Shown in pieces: positions 29,095 to 37,830 of a stretch of DNA of 64,000 nucleotides. The stretch lies in the NCBI RefSeq assembly GCF_030409055.1, contig NZ_CP116619.1:777628-841627 (forward strand), written 5' to 3'. The stretch comes from Trichocoleus desertorum NBK24 (lineage in GTDB: Bacteria; Cyanobacteriota; Cyanobacteriia; FACHB-46). The notes under the pieces are model-generated. The model saw nothing but the letters and a program-made list of their open reading frames with translations. It did no database searches and had not been told where the DNA came from. The translations under genes and the position numbers were made by a program. Position 1 is the first letter of the stretch, and each line of letters begins with the position of its first letter.

Positions 29095-31812
29095 TCATAA
29101 CTGAGCTGGTGCGGCTAAAAAGAGTTGGTTCCGATGGGTATGCAAGAGCCGCAGTTCTCTTTGAGATACGTGTTCCAACATATAAAGCACTTGCTCTGGC
29201 TTGAGTAAGGTCCCGTCATTACGGCAACTGCCAACGAAGCGCAAAACCGTAGTCGCCGGATCTAACTCTGGGTGAGCAGGCAGCAATGCTAGCTCGAACA
29301 AGCGATCGCGCAGATTGATGATTTGCACTCTGCCCGATTTGGTGGTCTGCTCCCAAACGATCATATCCTGGGCCTTCACGGCATCAATCCAAGCCTGCCA
29401 TTGTTCAAGAGTGGGATAGCTAAGACTGGCTGATTCTTCACTAGCGGCAACGGTGACTGTAATCCAGTATTCAGCTTGCTCTAACAACTGTGTGGCTGAG
29501 GGTGTTTTAAGGTCCACGACTTCCGCGCGGTAGATTGGAATATCGCTGGGTAAGCAAGCGGCCAACTTCTGTTGAAACTCCTCAACATCAACAGGTTTCG
29601 TGAGTTCAAAGTCAACAATTTCACCCGCACTGGTAGCACCTAAAGGCAAGGCATTGGCGATAGAAATGCGGGGCATGGGGTGAAAGCCACCCGTAAAGGC
29701 AATGGGTAGTGCAGCTCGGCGGATGATCCGATCCCAGAGCCGCACCAAGTCTAGGTGACTGACCAAAGCCATGTCGCCTTGTTTGCCAAACCAAACCCGA
29801 ATTCGTTGCGATCGCTCTTGATTCGGCGTGAAGTGACCTTGGAACTCAGGGATAGGTAGCGGCGCAATCACGACGTTATGACCAAAGTCTGGGCCACAAA
29901 CACCGCAATGGGAGCAGCCTTCAAAGGAGCAATCTGGCACGATCGCAGTGGCTAAAGCCCGTAACAAATCTTCTTTCAGCCACTTTTTGTCAATACCCGT
30001 ATCCAGATGGTCCCAAGGTAGGGGGGCATCTAATCGCGCATCTAAGTCGTTCTCACTGGTCGTTTGGTCAGCAGCAATGGAGTCAGTAGAAATGGGTTGA
30101 TGAACCACCGAGTCATCTGTTGCCATGAGGCTCCATTCGCCCTGCTCCACTTGGCGGTACTTCCAAGTCAAGCCTGCTTCAGCGATCGCCTGAGTCCAAG
30201 CCCCAAAGGCACGCTCTAGGCTTTCCCACCAGGAGTCCATGCCTGCGCCCAGTTCCCAAGCTCGCCGCACCACAGCCCCTAGACGGCGATCGCCACGACC
30301 GACAAAATCTTCCATTGCCGAGATTCGCACATCGGTAAAGTTAACCTTTAGCCCTCGGATGCGCCGGAATTCCTCTCGCAGTAAAGCTTGTTTGCGCTGA
30401 AATTCGGTGGTTGAAACCGAGTGCCATTGAAAAGGCGTGTGCGGCTTGGGGGTGAAATTGGAAATGGTCAGATTAAAGCTGAAAGATTTGCGGCCTTTGC
30501 TGCGGCATTCTTGCTGCAACCAACGCACGGTTTCGGCAATGCCAATCACGTCTGCATCGGTTTCACCGGGCAAGCCAATCATGAAGTAAAGCTTGACCTT
30601 GTCCCAACCCTGCTCATAAGCGGTTTTCACGCCTCGGAGCAATTCTTCGTTGGTTAACCCCTTGTTAATAATGTCGCGAAGACGTTGCGTTCCCGCTTCT
30701 GGGGCAAAAGTCAGCCCCATTTGGCGCGTACCACCAAGCATGTTGGCAATATTTTCGTCAAAGCGATCGACACGCTGACTCGGCAAAGAAAGAGAAATAT
30801 TCTCATCTTTGAGCCGATTTTTAATCTCCACGCCCACCGCAGGCAGCGCCAAATAATCGGAGCAACTCAAAGACAACAAAGAAAACTCGTTATAGCCTGT
30901 CGCTCGCATCCCTTGCTCGATCGCGTCTACCACCTGTTCGGGTTCTACATCTCTGGCGGGACGAGTTAGCATTCCGGGCTGACAAAAGCGGCAACCACGG
31001 GTGCAACCCCGACGCACCTCAATAGTTAGGCGATCGTGAACGGTTTGGACGTAGGGCACTAAGCCAATCGAATAAGCAGGCAGAGGCACAGCTACCCGCC
31101 GTAAAACGCGATCGGGTACATCTGGGCGATTGGGATGCACCGAACCATCCGCCGCCATATCGTAGAACTGGGGCACGTAGACCCCCGGAACCTGGGCCAG
31201 ATCTAAAAGTAGTTGTTCTCGGTTTAGCCCTGCCGCTTTGCCTTCCTCTAGAACTAGACCAATCTCAGGCAGCAGTTCCTCACCATCGCCCAAAGCAATA
31301 AAATCGAAAAATTCTGCGTAAGGTTCTGGGTTAGAAGTGGCCGTTTGTCCACCTGCAAAAATCAGCGGGTAGCTACCTTGCTGAACGTTCCAAGGTTCTG
31401 TGGTGGCTCGTTCTCGCCAGGTAAGGGGCATACCAGCCAGATCGAGCATCTCCAGAATGTTAGTAGCCCCTAGTTCGTAGCTGAGGCTAAAGCCAAAAAT
31501 ATCGAAATCAGTCAGCGATCGCCGAGATTCCACGGCAAACAGCGGCGTTTGAGTGCTGCGTAGCTTACCTGCCAAATCTGGCGCAGGCAAATAAGCGCGG
31601 TCGCACAACTGCCGAGGCTGAGCGTTGAGAATGTTGTAGAGGATGATGTGTCCTAGATTCGACGCACCTACCTCATAGATTTCTGGGTAAGTCAGGACCC
31701 AACGCACTGAGGCACTATCCCAAGCCTTATGAACGGCTCCCAGTTCGTTGCCCAAATAGCGGGCGGGTCGCAAGATTTCAGGGGTCAGTAATTCTTCGAT
31801 TGCAACTGCCAC
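29095..31812 (-). CDS. TIGR03960 family B12-binding radical SAM protein fused to DUF2344
   Basis: A 905-residue protein. The N-terminal part has B12-binding-like character (LGHIILYNILNAQP, FALSLSYELGATNILEML-like blocks); the radical SAM domain carries CTRGCRFCQPGML near residue 270 and the following GLPGETDADV. A cysteine cluster CSFEGCSHCGVCG comes near residue 630, and the C-terminal region (about 675-900, starting RIRVWFGKQGDMALVSHLDL) is a DUF2344 domain. In other bacteria DUF2344 is encoded separately next to rne/rng; the fusion and the nearby rne gene fit that association. A role in RNA or ribosome modification is inferred only. Confidence 0.9.
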   Translation of the reverse strand: MAVAIEELLTPEILRPARYLGNELGAVHKAWDSASVRWVLTYPEIYEVGASNLGHIILYNILNAQPRQLCDRAYLPAPDLAGKLRSTQTPLFAVESRRSLTDFDIFGFSLSYELGATNILEMLDLAGMPLTWRERATTEPWNVQQGSYPLIFAGGQTATSNPEPYAEFFDFIALGDGEELLPEIGLVLEEGKAAGLNREQLLLDLAQVPGVYVPQFYDMAADGSVHPNRPDVPDRVLRRVAVPLPAYSIGLVPYVQTVHDRLTIEVRRGCTRGCRFCQPGMLTRPARDVEPEQVVDAIEQGMRATGYNEFSLLSLSCSDYLALPAVGVEIKNRLKDENISLSLPSQRVDRFDENIANMLGGTRQMGLTFAPEAGTQRLRDIINKGLTNEELLRGVKTAYEQGWDKVKLYFMIGLPGETDADVIGIAETVRWLQQECRSKGRKSFSFNLTISNFTPKPHTPFQWHSVSTTEFQRKQALLREEFRRIRGLKVNFTDVRISAMEDFVGRGDRRLGAVVRRAWELGAGMDSWWESLERAFGAWTQAIAEAGLTWKYRQVEQGEWSLMATDDSVVHQPISTDSIAADQTTSENDLDARLDAPLPWDHLDTGIDKKWLKEDLLRALATAIVPDCSFEGCSHCGVCGPDFGHNVVIAPLPIPEFQGHFTPNQERSQRIRVWFGKQGDMALVSHLDLVRLWDRIIRRAALPIAFTGGFHPMPRISIANALPLGATSAGEIVDFELTKPVDVEEFQQKLAACLPSDIPIYRAEVVDLKTPSATQLLEQAEYWITVTVAASEESASLSYPTLEQWQAWIDAVKAQDMIVWEQTTKSGRVQIINLRDRLFELALLPAHPELDPATTVLRFVGSCRNDGTLLKPEQVLYMLEHVSQRELRLLHTHRNQLFLAAPAQL

Positions 31813-31976
31813 GGCAAAAAGCTCTCTTCTGGTTCCAGCAACTGCGACTGTCTTTCAGTTAGTAGTTCGCCCTACTACTATACTGAAATGTCCTGAGCAA
31901 CCGTTCAAGCAGTTGTGGAACCAGAGACTGGGGCGGCAAAACGAGGCACTTTTGAGAGGGCTTTTAGCTGTGAGAT

Positions 31977-32321
31977 TTAAGCAGCAAGTGCGATCGCCGC
32001 TTCAAAAGCAGCTCGGTTATCAAAGATTTCGAAGATGCGATCGAGCTGGGTCAACTCGAAAATAATCCGGATGGGAGCTGAGATGCAGCAGAGGCTAAAG
32101 CGACAATTGAGGCGCTGAGCCAAGCTGAGCGCAGACACCAAACCCATTAGACCAGCGCTGTCTAGGGACTCTACTTGACTCATGTCGATCAGCAGCACTT
32201 GAGGTTGTCTTGAAGAGATAGCGGTCGTTAGTTGCTGCTGAAACTCAACGGCATTCGAAGCATTGATATGACCGTGAGGTTGAACCACGGCAACTTGAGG
32301 CTGAAGCAGAACACTTTTCAT
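31977..32321 (-). CDS. STAS domain anti-sigma factor antagonist-like protein
   Basis: A 114-residue single STAS domain, the fold of SpoIIAA/RsbV-type antagonists that bind anti-sigma kinases. The core is visible: VVQPHGHINASNAVEFQQQL, PQVLLIDMSQVESLDSAGLMGLVSA in adjacent blocks, with Ser retained after the conserved Asp in LDSAG where such proteins are phosphorylated. The C-terminal FELTQLDRIFEIFDN is typical. ATG 32321 is chosen because AGGA lies eight bases upstream; GTG 32342 is an alternative. No anti-sigma kinase or sigma factor is adjacent, so the partner must be elsewhere. Confidence 0.88.
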   Translation of the reverse strand: MKSVLLQPQVAVVQPHGHINASNAVEFQQQLTTAISSRQPQVLLIDMSQVESLDSAGLMGLVSALSLAQRLNCRFSLCCISAPIRIIFELTQLDRIFEIFDNRAAFEAAIALAA

Positions 32322-33223
32322 AACCGCAATCCTGTTAAGCACTAAAAATCAAAGAACTTTGAATACGATGTTTTGACCATAATCGGTCTCCTTCGTATTT
32401 GCCTACTGCCCTAGGGTTATTTCGCGGAATCTTCATAAGACAACCCCGTATGTTTAAAGTTTTAGGTAAGTGTTATTACGGAATGGTATGCCAGACTACT
32501 AACTTCTACTTTTCAGGTCGAGCTGAGGCCAATATTAAAATATTGCTCCTTTACCTAGCCCTTTCCAGAAGTAGAGTTCTATAAAAAACTTCTAAAAATT
32601 TATTCAATTAGACATATAAGCAATATTTCCATCCTACATAAGGCGGAAAACCTGAACCACAAAAAATTGACTAGGGCAGGCCCGAAAGTGAATTGTCCCT
32701 AAAGAGATCTAGCATCAGTTCAGAAGGTTAGGCTAAGAGCAAGCTCTTTGAATGGTAAACTTTTCAGCCGTTACAGCCCAACTCAATTGCTGGCTATCAG
32801 GTAGACTTGACTAATTCCAAGCAAAGTTTAAACCCACAAAAGAATTTCACTAATTCTTGAGAATTACTTTGGGTTTCTCTAAAATTGTCAATCATCCAAC
32901 AGAAAGGTTTACTACTTCTTAAGTTCGACCTTCTTCTTTACCGAAGTTGTTGTGTAGAGTACAGCCGTAGATTCAGAAGTATAGTAGTGCTGCCAAGGCA
33001 CTTAAACCTGAAGCTACTAGTTTTAATCTTTTGTTAACCTTATTGCAAAGTATTTAAAGACGTTGTGTTTTAATCAAATTCATACTGGATAAGGCTTCCC
33101 TCATAACACGGAAATTTCTGCGTTAAATCGTGACGAGGATCACCCAAAAAGGCAGTTTTTGATCACCTTTTTACTTATAAGCTCGGTGGAGAATTCTAAG
33201 TATGAAGTTCTAGTAATCCTGCC
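32322..33223. other. Large AT-rich intergenic region
   Basis: Some 900 bases separate the divergent STAS gene and the 64-aa gene. I see no gene. Two hairpins stand out: AAGAGC-AA-GCTCTT near 32735-32748, and a larger one at 32830-32876 in which AAACCCA and TGGGTTT enclose an inner AGAATT/AATTCT stem. An unannotated small RNA is possible. No terminator with a clear T run was found. Confidence 0.4.
32830..32876. other. Nested inverted repeat, possible small structured RNA
   Basis: Outer arms AAACCCA (32830-32836) and TGGGTTT (32870-32876) enclose AGAATT-TCACT-AATTCT. It lies in a 900-bp gene-free stretch. Function unknown; it may be a regulatory element or part of a small RNA. Confidence 0.3.
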
Positions 33224-33418
33224 ATGCAAGCGACCGCTGTCATTCGACGCTTAGTAGAAAAAGCTCTATATTTCAAGCAGTTGACTCCTGATATTGAAAA
33301 TGAAATCAACTATGAACTAACTCGCCGGGGTTATATTTCTGATGTTGATTACGAAGCTCTAGAACTATTAATGGCTGAAATGGATGCAGGTCGAATTCGA
33401 CTAGTTCCTAGTCCTTAG
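33224..33418 (+). CDS. Small conserved cyanobacterial hypothetical protein
   Basis: A 64-residue acidic, helical protein with no signal peptide or membrane helix. The phrase NYELTRRGYISDVDYEALELL is split here into NYELTRRGYIS and DVDYEALELLM and gives the look of a compact two-helix domain. I recognise the type from cyanobacterial genomes but not a named function. The codon use and length are consistent with a real gene. It is convergent with the 135-aa gene and preceded by a very long upstream region, which suggests that it is regulated. Confidence 0.65.
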   Translation: MQATAVIRRLVEKALYFKQLTPDIENEINYELTRRGYISDVDYEALELLMAEMDAGRIRLVPSP

Positions 33419-33662
33419 CCTGCCGCGATCAGAGCCTTTCTCAATTCAAAGCTAGTGCTCAACTCAAGTAGATTTTTCAGCCGCCCATTTGGCGATCGCG
33501 GCCTCACTGCGTTGGTAAAGCAATCTGTTAATCAAGCAAAGTAATAACAGCAATAACTCTGAACTTAGAATTGCTGTCGATATCAGGGTGCATCTGAATC
33601 GCGCTGGAACACCAGATCAACAATTGCGAACTACGCTCTGGTGAACCCAAAATAAATCTTTT

Positions 33663-34070
33663 TTAGGCCCGAAAGGCATCTGGAGCCGCTGCCCAAATTT
33701 GGTGCATAAAGTGCTTAAGCTGTTGATGAGCTATTTGTGCAGTTTCCGGGTGAGCCTCAGCCTCTGAAGCGTAAAGGGTACTCAGTAGAGGAATGACCTC
33801 AGTATCTAAAGCAGGCTGGAACAATAATGCAGGCCAAAGCAAGTCGGGCGCTTGACGTAAATCATAAATGGCTGATGCCGCTTCCTCAACAGGTTGGTAG
33901 TAACCAGCGGCAGGGTCACAAGCAACACCTGTCACAAGCGCTAAGGGCCGAGACCAATACATTTGGCGCGAGACCACTTGCTGAATTAGCTCAACATAAA
34001 CGCGATCGCGATCGTGCTCTAGATAAAGAATCTGATGTGGCTGAAAATCGTTAGGGCGGTCCATCAACAC
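33663..34070 (-). CDS. Conserved hypothetical cyanobacterial protein
   Basis: A 135-residue soluble protein that I do not recognise by name. It opens with PNDFQPHQILYLEHDRDRVY, continues with ELIQQVVSRQMYWSRPLALV and a DLRQAPDLLWPALLFQPALD block, and ends in an amphipathic helix. The high content of aromatic and conserved-looking residues (W, Y, P) suggests a genuine domain, not a shadow frame. No signal peptide, membrane helix or catalytic motif is visible. It is convergent with the 64-aa gene and divergent from clpS. Confidence 0.65.
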   Translation of the reverse strand: MLMDRPNDFQPHQILYLEHDRDRVYVELIQQVVSRQMYWSRPLALVTGVACDPAAGYYQPVEEAASAIYDLRQAPDLLWPALLFQPALDTEVIPLLSTLYASEAEAHPETAQIAHQQLKHFMHQIWAAAPDAFRA

Positions 34071-34359
34071 AGACGACAGAAGAACTACAAGTTCCGCGTC
34101 CTCCTATTCTAGAAGTTAGCAGTGCATCTCGCGGAAGAGTAATTTCGCTGACAACAGTCACCAGATTAAGGAATTTAGTATTATTAGGTAGAACTAGCCA
34201 TGAGCTACCTGATTGGTCTCAACTAAAAATACCCACACAACCCTAAGCAGCAAAGTTAATGTGGTGGAATAGTAGTACCAAGCCTTTACCTGGCAAACAG
34301 GACAGCTACAACTAATGAGTCTTTTAGCAATAGTAAGTTAATTAGAAGAGAGGAGAGCA

Positions 34360-34641
34360 ATGTCTGTCGAGACCATTGAACAGCGTTCAACGGCCCGTAA
34401 ACTTGCGCCACGCTACCGGGTTTTACTGCATAACGATGACTACAACTCTATGGAGTATGTGGTACAGACTTTGATGCATACAGTGCCTAGTCTGACTCAG
34501 CCACAAGCCGTCAGCATCATGATGGAGGCCCATAGCAATGGCATGGCTTTAGTCATTACCTGTGCCCAAGAGCATGCTGAGTTTTACAGCGAAACCTTAA
34601 AAACTCATGGCCTTAGTAGCACCATTGAGCCAGACGAGTAA
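34360..34641 (+). CDS. clpS: ATP-dependent Clp protease adaptor ClpS
   Basis: ClpS binds proteins with N-degron residues and delivers them to ClpA/ClpC. The 93-residue protein has the fold signature YRVLLHNDDYNSMEYVVQTL with the Asp-Asp pair that contacts the N-terminal amine, and the histidine-containing EAHSNGMALVITCAQEHAEFY. A purine-rich AGAGAGGAGAGC precedes the ATG. It is followed 23 bp later by a CPBP protease gene, probably in the same transcript. Cyanobacteria have two ClpS paralogues; this short conserved form looks like ClpS1, but I cannot be certain. Confidence 0.95.
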   Translation: MSVETIEQRSTARKLAPRYRVLLHNDDYNSMEYVVQTLMHTVPSLTQPQAVSIMMEAHSNGMALVITCAQEHAEFYSETLKTHGLSSTIEPDE

Positions 34642-34664
34642 AAGCCACAAAAGATATTCCTAAC

Positions 34665-35555
34665 TTGAAGCTCCATCTGACTCGCCTAGCTCATTACCCT
34701 GCCCTAATTCGCTTAGCGGTTTTCGTAGTCTCCCTGCTGCTGGTCTGGCTACCCGTAGCAGGGCCGATTTATTGGCTGCTGGATGATCAGAATCTGATTA
34801 GCATTCTGACTCTGACCTTGCTATACATCGAGTTTATTTTGCTAGCGCGGTTTTGGGGGCGACGGGTTTACCAAGACACAGCCATTCTGCAAAGCTATGG
34901 CCTCGAGTTTTCGCGCCGGAATGGGCTGGAGCTGCTGAGTGGTTTGGGGATAGGTTTAGGTAGCTTGTTAGGTATGTTTTGGCTGGAAGGAGCACTGGGG
35001 TGGCTCAATTGGCAAGTGCCCTCTGTGTTTCTGCCTCAGATTATTCTGGAAGGGCTGCTGGTTTCTCTAGGAATTGGGTTTGCGGAAGAGTTATTTTTTC
35101 GCGGTTGGTTGTTGCATGAGTTGGAGCGGGACTATCGGCCCAATACAGCGCTTGGGGTTGCTAGTACTGTGTTTGCTCTGGCCCACTTCATCAAACCGAT
35201 CGCTGAAATTCGTCGCACTTGGATCAATTTTCCCGCTTTAGTGTTGCTCGGTTTAGCTTTGGGTTGGGCTAAGCGAGCAACTCAAGCCAAGAGAAGTTTA
35301 GATGCACTATCTGATCGAGTCCGACCCCGTTTTCAAGGTCAGCTGGGGCTACCTATTGGCTTACATGCAGGACTAGTCTGGGGTTACTACATCATCAATG
35401 TTGGGCAACTGATGCGTTATTCCGGTCGTGTACCAGAGTGGGTGACAGGAATTGATGGCAACCCCTTGGCTGGAACGGTGGGATTTTTATGCTTGAGCTT
35501 GATTGCTCTAGGCATGAATCTGGTAGCTAGAAAACGGCAAGCGATCGCCAAATAA
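34665..35555 (+). CDS. CPBP family intramembrane glutamic endopeptidase
   Basis: A 296-residue membrane protein of the CPBP (CAAX protease and bacteriocin-processing, Abi/Rce1) family. About seven membrane segments are predicted. The catalytic motifs are present: EELFFRGWLLHEL with the Glu-Glu and Arg (near residue 142), FALAHF (near 170) and LHAGLVWGYY (near 245). The start is TTG at 34665; an ATG first appears well inside the protein. It lies 23 bp downstream of clpS and is probably co-transcribed. Substrates are unknown. Confidence 0.9.
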   Translation: MKLHLTRLAHYPALIRLAVFVVSLLLVWLPVAGPIYWLLDDQNLISILTLTLLYIEFILLARFWGRRVYQDTAILQSYGLEFSRRNGLELLSGLGIGLGSLLGMFWLEGALGWLNWQVPSVFLPQIILEGLLVSLGIGFAEELFFRGWLLHELERDYRPNTALGVASTVFALAHFIKPIAEIRRTWINFPALVLLGLALGWAKRATQAKRSLDALSDRVRPRFQGQLGLPIGLHAGLVWGYYIINVGQLMRYSGRVPEWVTGIDGNPLAGTVGFLCLSLIALGMNLVARKRQAIAK

Positions 35556-35590
35556 TACCCAGCAACTCCAGCCTCAATTTCTATCAGATT

Positions 35591-36247
35591 TTATCGGCTC
35601 TGAGCAGCAGGTGAAAGGGCATCCAAAGCCGTTCCCAATAAGCAAGTGCTTGCCAAATTCACGCCATTCAAGTTGGCATCTTTGAGTTCAGCACAGAGCA
35701 AATTAGCCCCACTTAAGTTAGCTCCTGCCAAATTTGCGCCTTGTAAGTCGGCTTCTTCTAAGTTCGCTTCACTCAGTAAAGCTCCTTGTAAATCGGCTTG
35801 ACTCAGGTTAGCGCCTTGCAGGTTCGCTCCACTCAGGTTAGCGCCTCTCAAATCGGCACTCCGCAGATCCACTCCTTGCAAATTCACACCAACTAAGTTG
35901 GCTCCGCTGAGAAAAGCGCCCGTAAAAATGGTTTGGGTGAGCTTAGCCCGCATTAGGTTAGCGCCTCGCAGATTGCTGCCTCGCAAGTCCGCGCCTGTGA
36001 GATCCGCCTGCATGAGATTGGCCCCTAGCAGATTAGTCCGCAAATCTGCCCCTACCAATTGCGCCCCAATTAAGTTGGCACCGTCTAAACGCGCTCTTGC
36101 TAGCTTAGTACGGTTGAAGTTAACCCCCACTAGGGAGGCACCTGCTAAATTGATACCGCTTAGATCCAGGTTAGAGAGGTCTTCATCTTCGAGATTGACT
36201 CCCGCCAACTGCTTCAACTGCCCAGAGCGAATTGCCTCAATGTCCAT
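35591..36247 (-). CDS. Pentapeptide repeat protein
   Basis: A 218-residue protein made almost entirely of A(D/N)LXX pentapeptide repeats from about residue 25 to 205, which fold into a right-handed quadrilateral beta-helix. Roughly 35 repeat units can be counted. Such proteins are numerous in cyanobacteria, mostly of unknown role. There is no signal peptide, so it should be cytosolic. The first 24 residues are non-repeat (MDIEAIRSGQLKQL). Its start overlaps the last 11 bases of the upstream DICT/HD gene, so the two are very likely translated together and may work together. Confidence 0.93.
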   Translation of the reverse strand: MDIEAIRSGQLKQLAGVNLEDEDLSNLDLSGINLAGASLVGVNFNRTKLARARLDGANLIGAQLVGADLRTNLLGANLMQADLTGADLRGSNLRGANLMRAKLTQTIFTGAFLSGANLVGVNLQGVDLRSADLRGANLSGANLQGANLSQADLQGALLSEANLEEADLQGANLAGANLSGANLLCAELKDANLNGVNLASTCLLGTALDALSPAAQSR

Positions 36248-37730
36248 GAGTGCCTCCTACAGCTGCCGTCTTTTCAGAATTTTCAGTGCCACTGGAAAGA
36301 GGATAAGCTACTTCTTCTAATCGAGCATCCAGTAACCACATCCCAGAGGTGACCCGATGAGGGGTGAGGGGTAAGCTGAGACCCTGCTGTAACCCACACA
36401 CCATCAAAGCGAGAACATCTACCAGCTTAGGGTCCCAACGAGTACCTTGATCAGTTTGGCATTCAGCTAAAACTTGGGATAGGGCTGCTTCTAAATTGAA
36501 CTCGCGATCGCTCTGAGCATTACCCTGGGCCTCACCCTGAGCATTCGCTAGCCGCAACTCAGCGACTCGCCGTTGAAAATCTTCTACCAAGCCTAAAATC
36601 CGTGATTCTAGAGGAATTTCATCACCCGCTAAGCCAGCAGGATGACCAGAGCCATTCCACCACTCGGTTTGGTGATTAATAATCGTGGCGATCGCACTAA
36701 GACGAGGCAAAGTTCTGAGAACCTGGGCACCCGGCACTAAGGGACAACTCAGCGGACAACTCGGCGCTTCCTCTTGAGCTTGGAGGGCATGTCCCCCAGA
36801 TAAGTTTTCCACTTCCTGCATGGGAGCAACGCGGTGCAGCATACCAGCTAAACGCAGACGGTGCAGTTGCCACGCGGGTAGATCGAGCAGTTGGCCCATC
36901 ATTTCGGCTAAGGCCGCAACCTCAGCCGCCGCCATCGGATTTTTAATATCAGTTAGGTCACTGAGTTGAGCAATTCGTAGGAATGCTTGTAGCTCATTCG
37001 AGATTAAATTGTGATCTAAAACATCGGGGTGAAGCTCTTCGGTAAAGGGAAGCTGACCTAAATCTTGCTGACTGGCTTTGAGGTAATCAACCACCCGTGA
37101 GACAACCCCACAAAGATCGTCTGATTCAGCCTGGGTCGCTTCGTTGGCGATCGCGGCCATTTGAGCTTGGAGAGTTTTTTGCAGCTCTGGATCGTAAGGA
37201 CCGAGATGAGCGATCGCTAACTCCACAGTTTCTTGCACCAAGTTCGGTTCGAAAGTCCAGAAGCCATAGAACTTACGTTCGCGGTCTTCTGTAGGTACAC
37301 CCCCAGGGCCGTAGTCAGCGGCAGATAACTCTTGGCACAACACCATCGCCGTGTAGGTGGGTGAGAGAATAATCAGGTGCCACTCTTGCGCCACTGGGTC
37401 TGCTGGCTCTAGACCGACTGTCGCTACATTCTCACGTTGGCTGGTGGGATGTTCCCTAAAGCCTGAGTCAGGCGCAGCCATAATTACCACTTGCCGCGAT
37501 CGCGCCGCTAGATCGCCGTAACGATCCGCTTCCTGCAAATACCATTTACCCCGCTGAAAAGCGGCAATCACCAAAGGAGGGCTGCTACAGCTAAGAATGC
37601 AGTCCTCCAAGGCATGACACAAAGCAACTAAAGTGTTTTTGTAATAAACCCCAAAGCTTAGGGGGCGCTTACCTGTCTCACCTGTTTGATGAGCCGCCTC
37701 TAGCTTTTGCAGAATAGAACCTTCTAACAT
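36237..37730 (-). CDS. DICT sensory domain protein with degenerate HD-GYP-like domain
   Basis: A 497-residue protein. Residues about 20-180 form a DICT domain (LSFGVYYKNTLVALCHALED, then VVIMAAPDSGFREHP), found in cyanobacterial signalling proteins. The remainder resembles an HD-GYP phosphodiesterase, but its metal site is eroded: the HD pair is LHR at 298-300, the HHE motif reads NHQ at 352-354, and the GYP region reads NGSGHPAGL at 359-367. It therefore probably binds or senses and no longer hydrolyses cyclic di-GMP. The gene overlaps the pentapeptide-repeat gene by 11 bp. Confidence 0.8.
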   Translation of the reverse strand: MLEGSILQKLEAAHQTGETGKRPLSFGVYYKNTLVALCHALEDCILSCSSPPLVIAAFQRGKWYLQEADRYGDLAARSRQVVIMAAPDSGFREHPTSQRENVATVGLEPADPVAQEWHLIILSPTYTAMVLCQELSAADYGPGGVPTEDRERKFYGFWTFEPNLVQETVELAIAHLGPYDPELQKTLQAQMAAIANEATQAESDDLCGVVSRVVDYLKASQQDLGQLPFTEELHPDVLDHNLISNELQAFLRIAQLSDLTDIKNPMAAAEVAALAEMMGQLLDLPAWQLHRLRLAGMLHRVAPMQEVENLSGGHALQAQEEAPSCPLSCPLVPGAQVLRTLPRLSAIATIINHQTEWWNGSGHPAGLAGDEIPLESRILGLVEDFQRRVAELRLANAQGEAQGNAQSDREFNLEAALSQVLAECQTDQGTRWDPKLVDVLALMVCGLQQGLSLPLTPHRVTSGMWLLDARLEEVAYPLSSGTENSEKTAAVGGTHGH

Positions 37731-37830
37731 GATTGAAATATCACTAGGAATGCGTAGTTCAAGCGTACGGTGCTAAACGCGCCTCAGTCATAAGTAAAAC
37801 TACTTCTTTAGCGCTCAATTGTTATAGATG

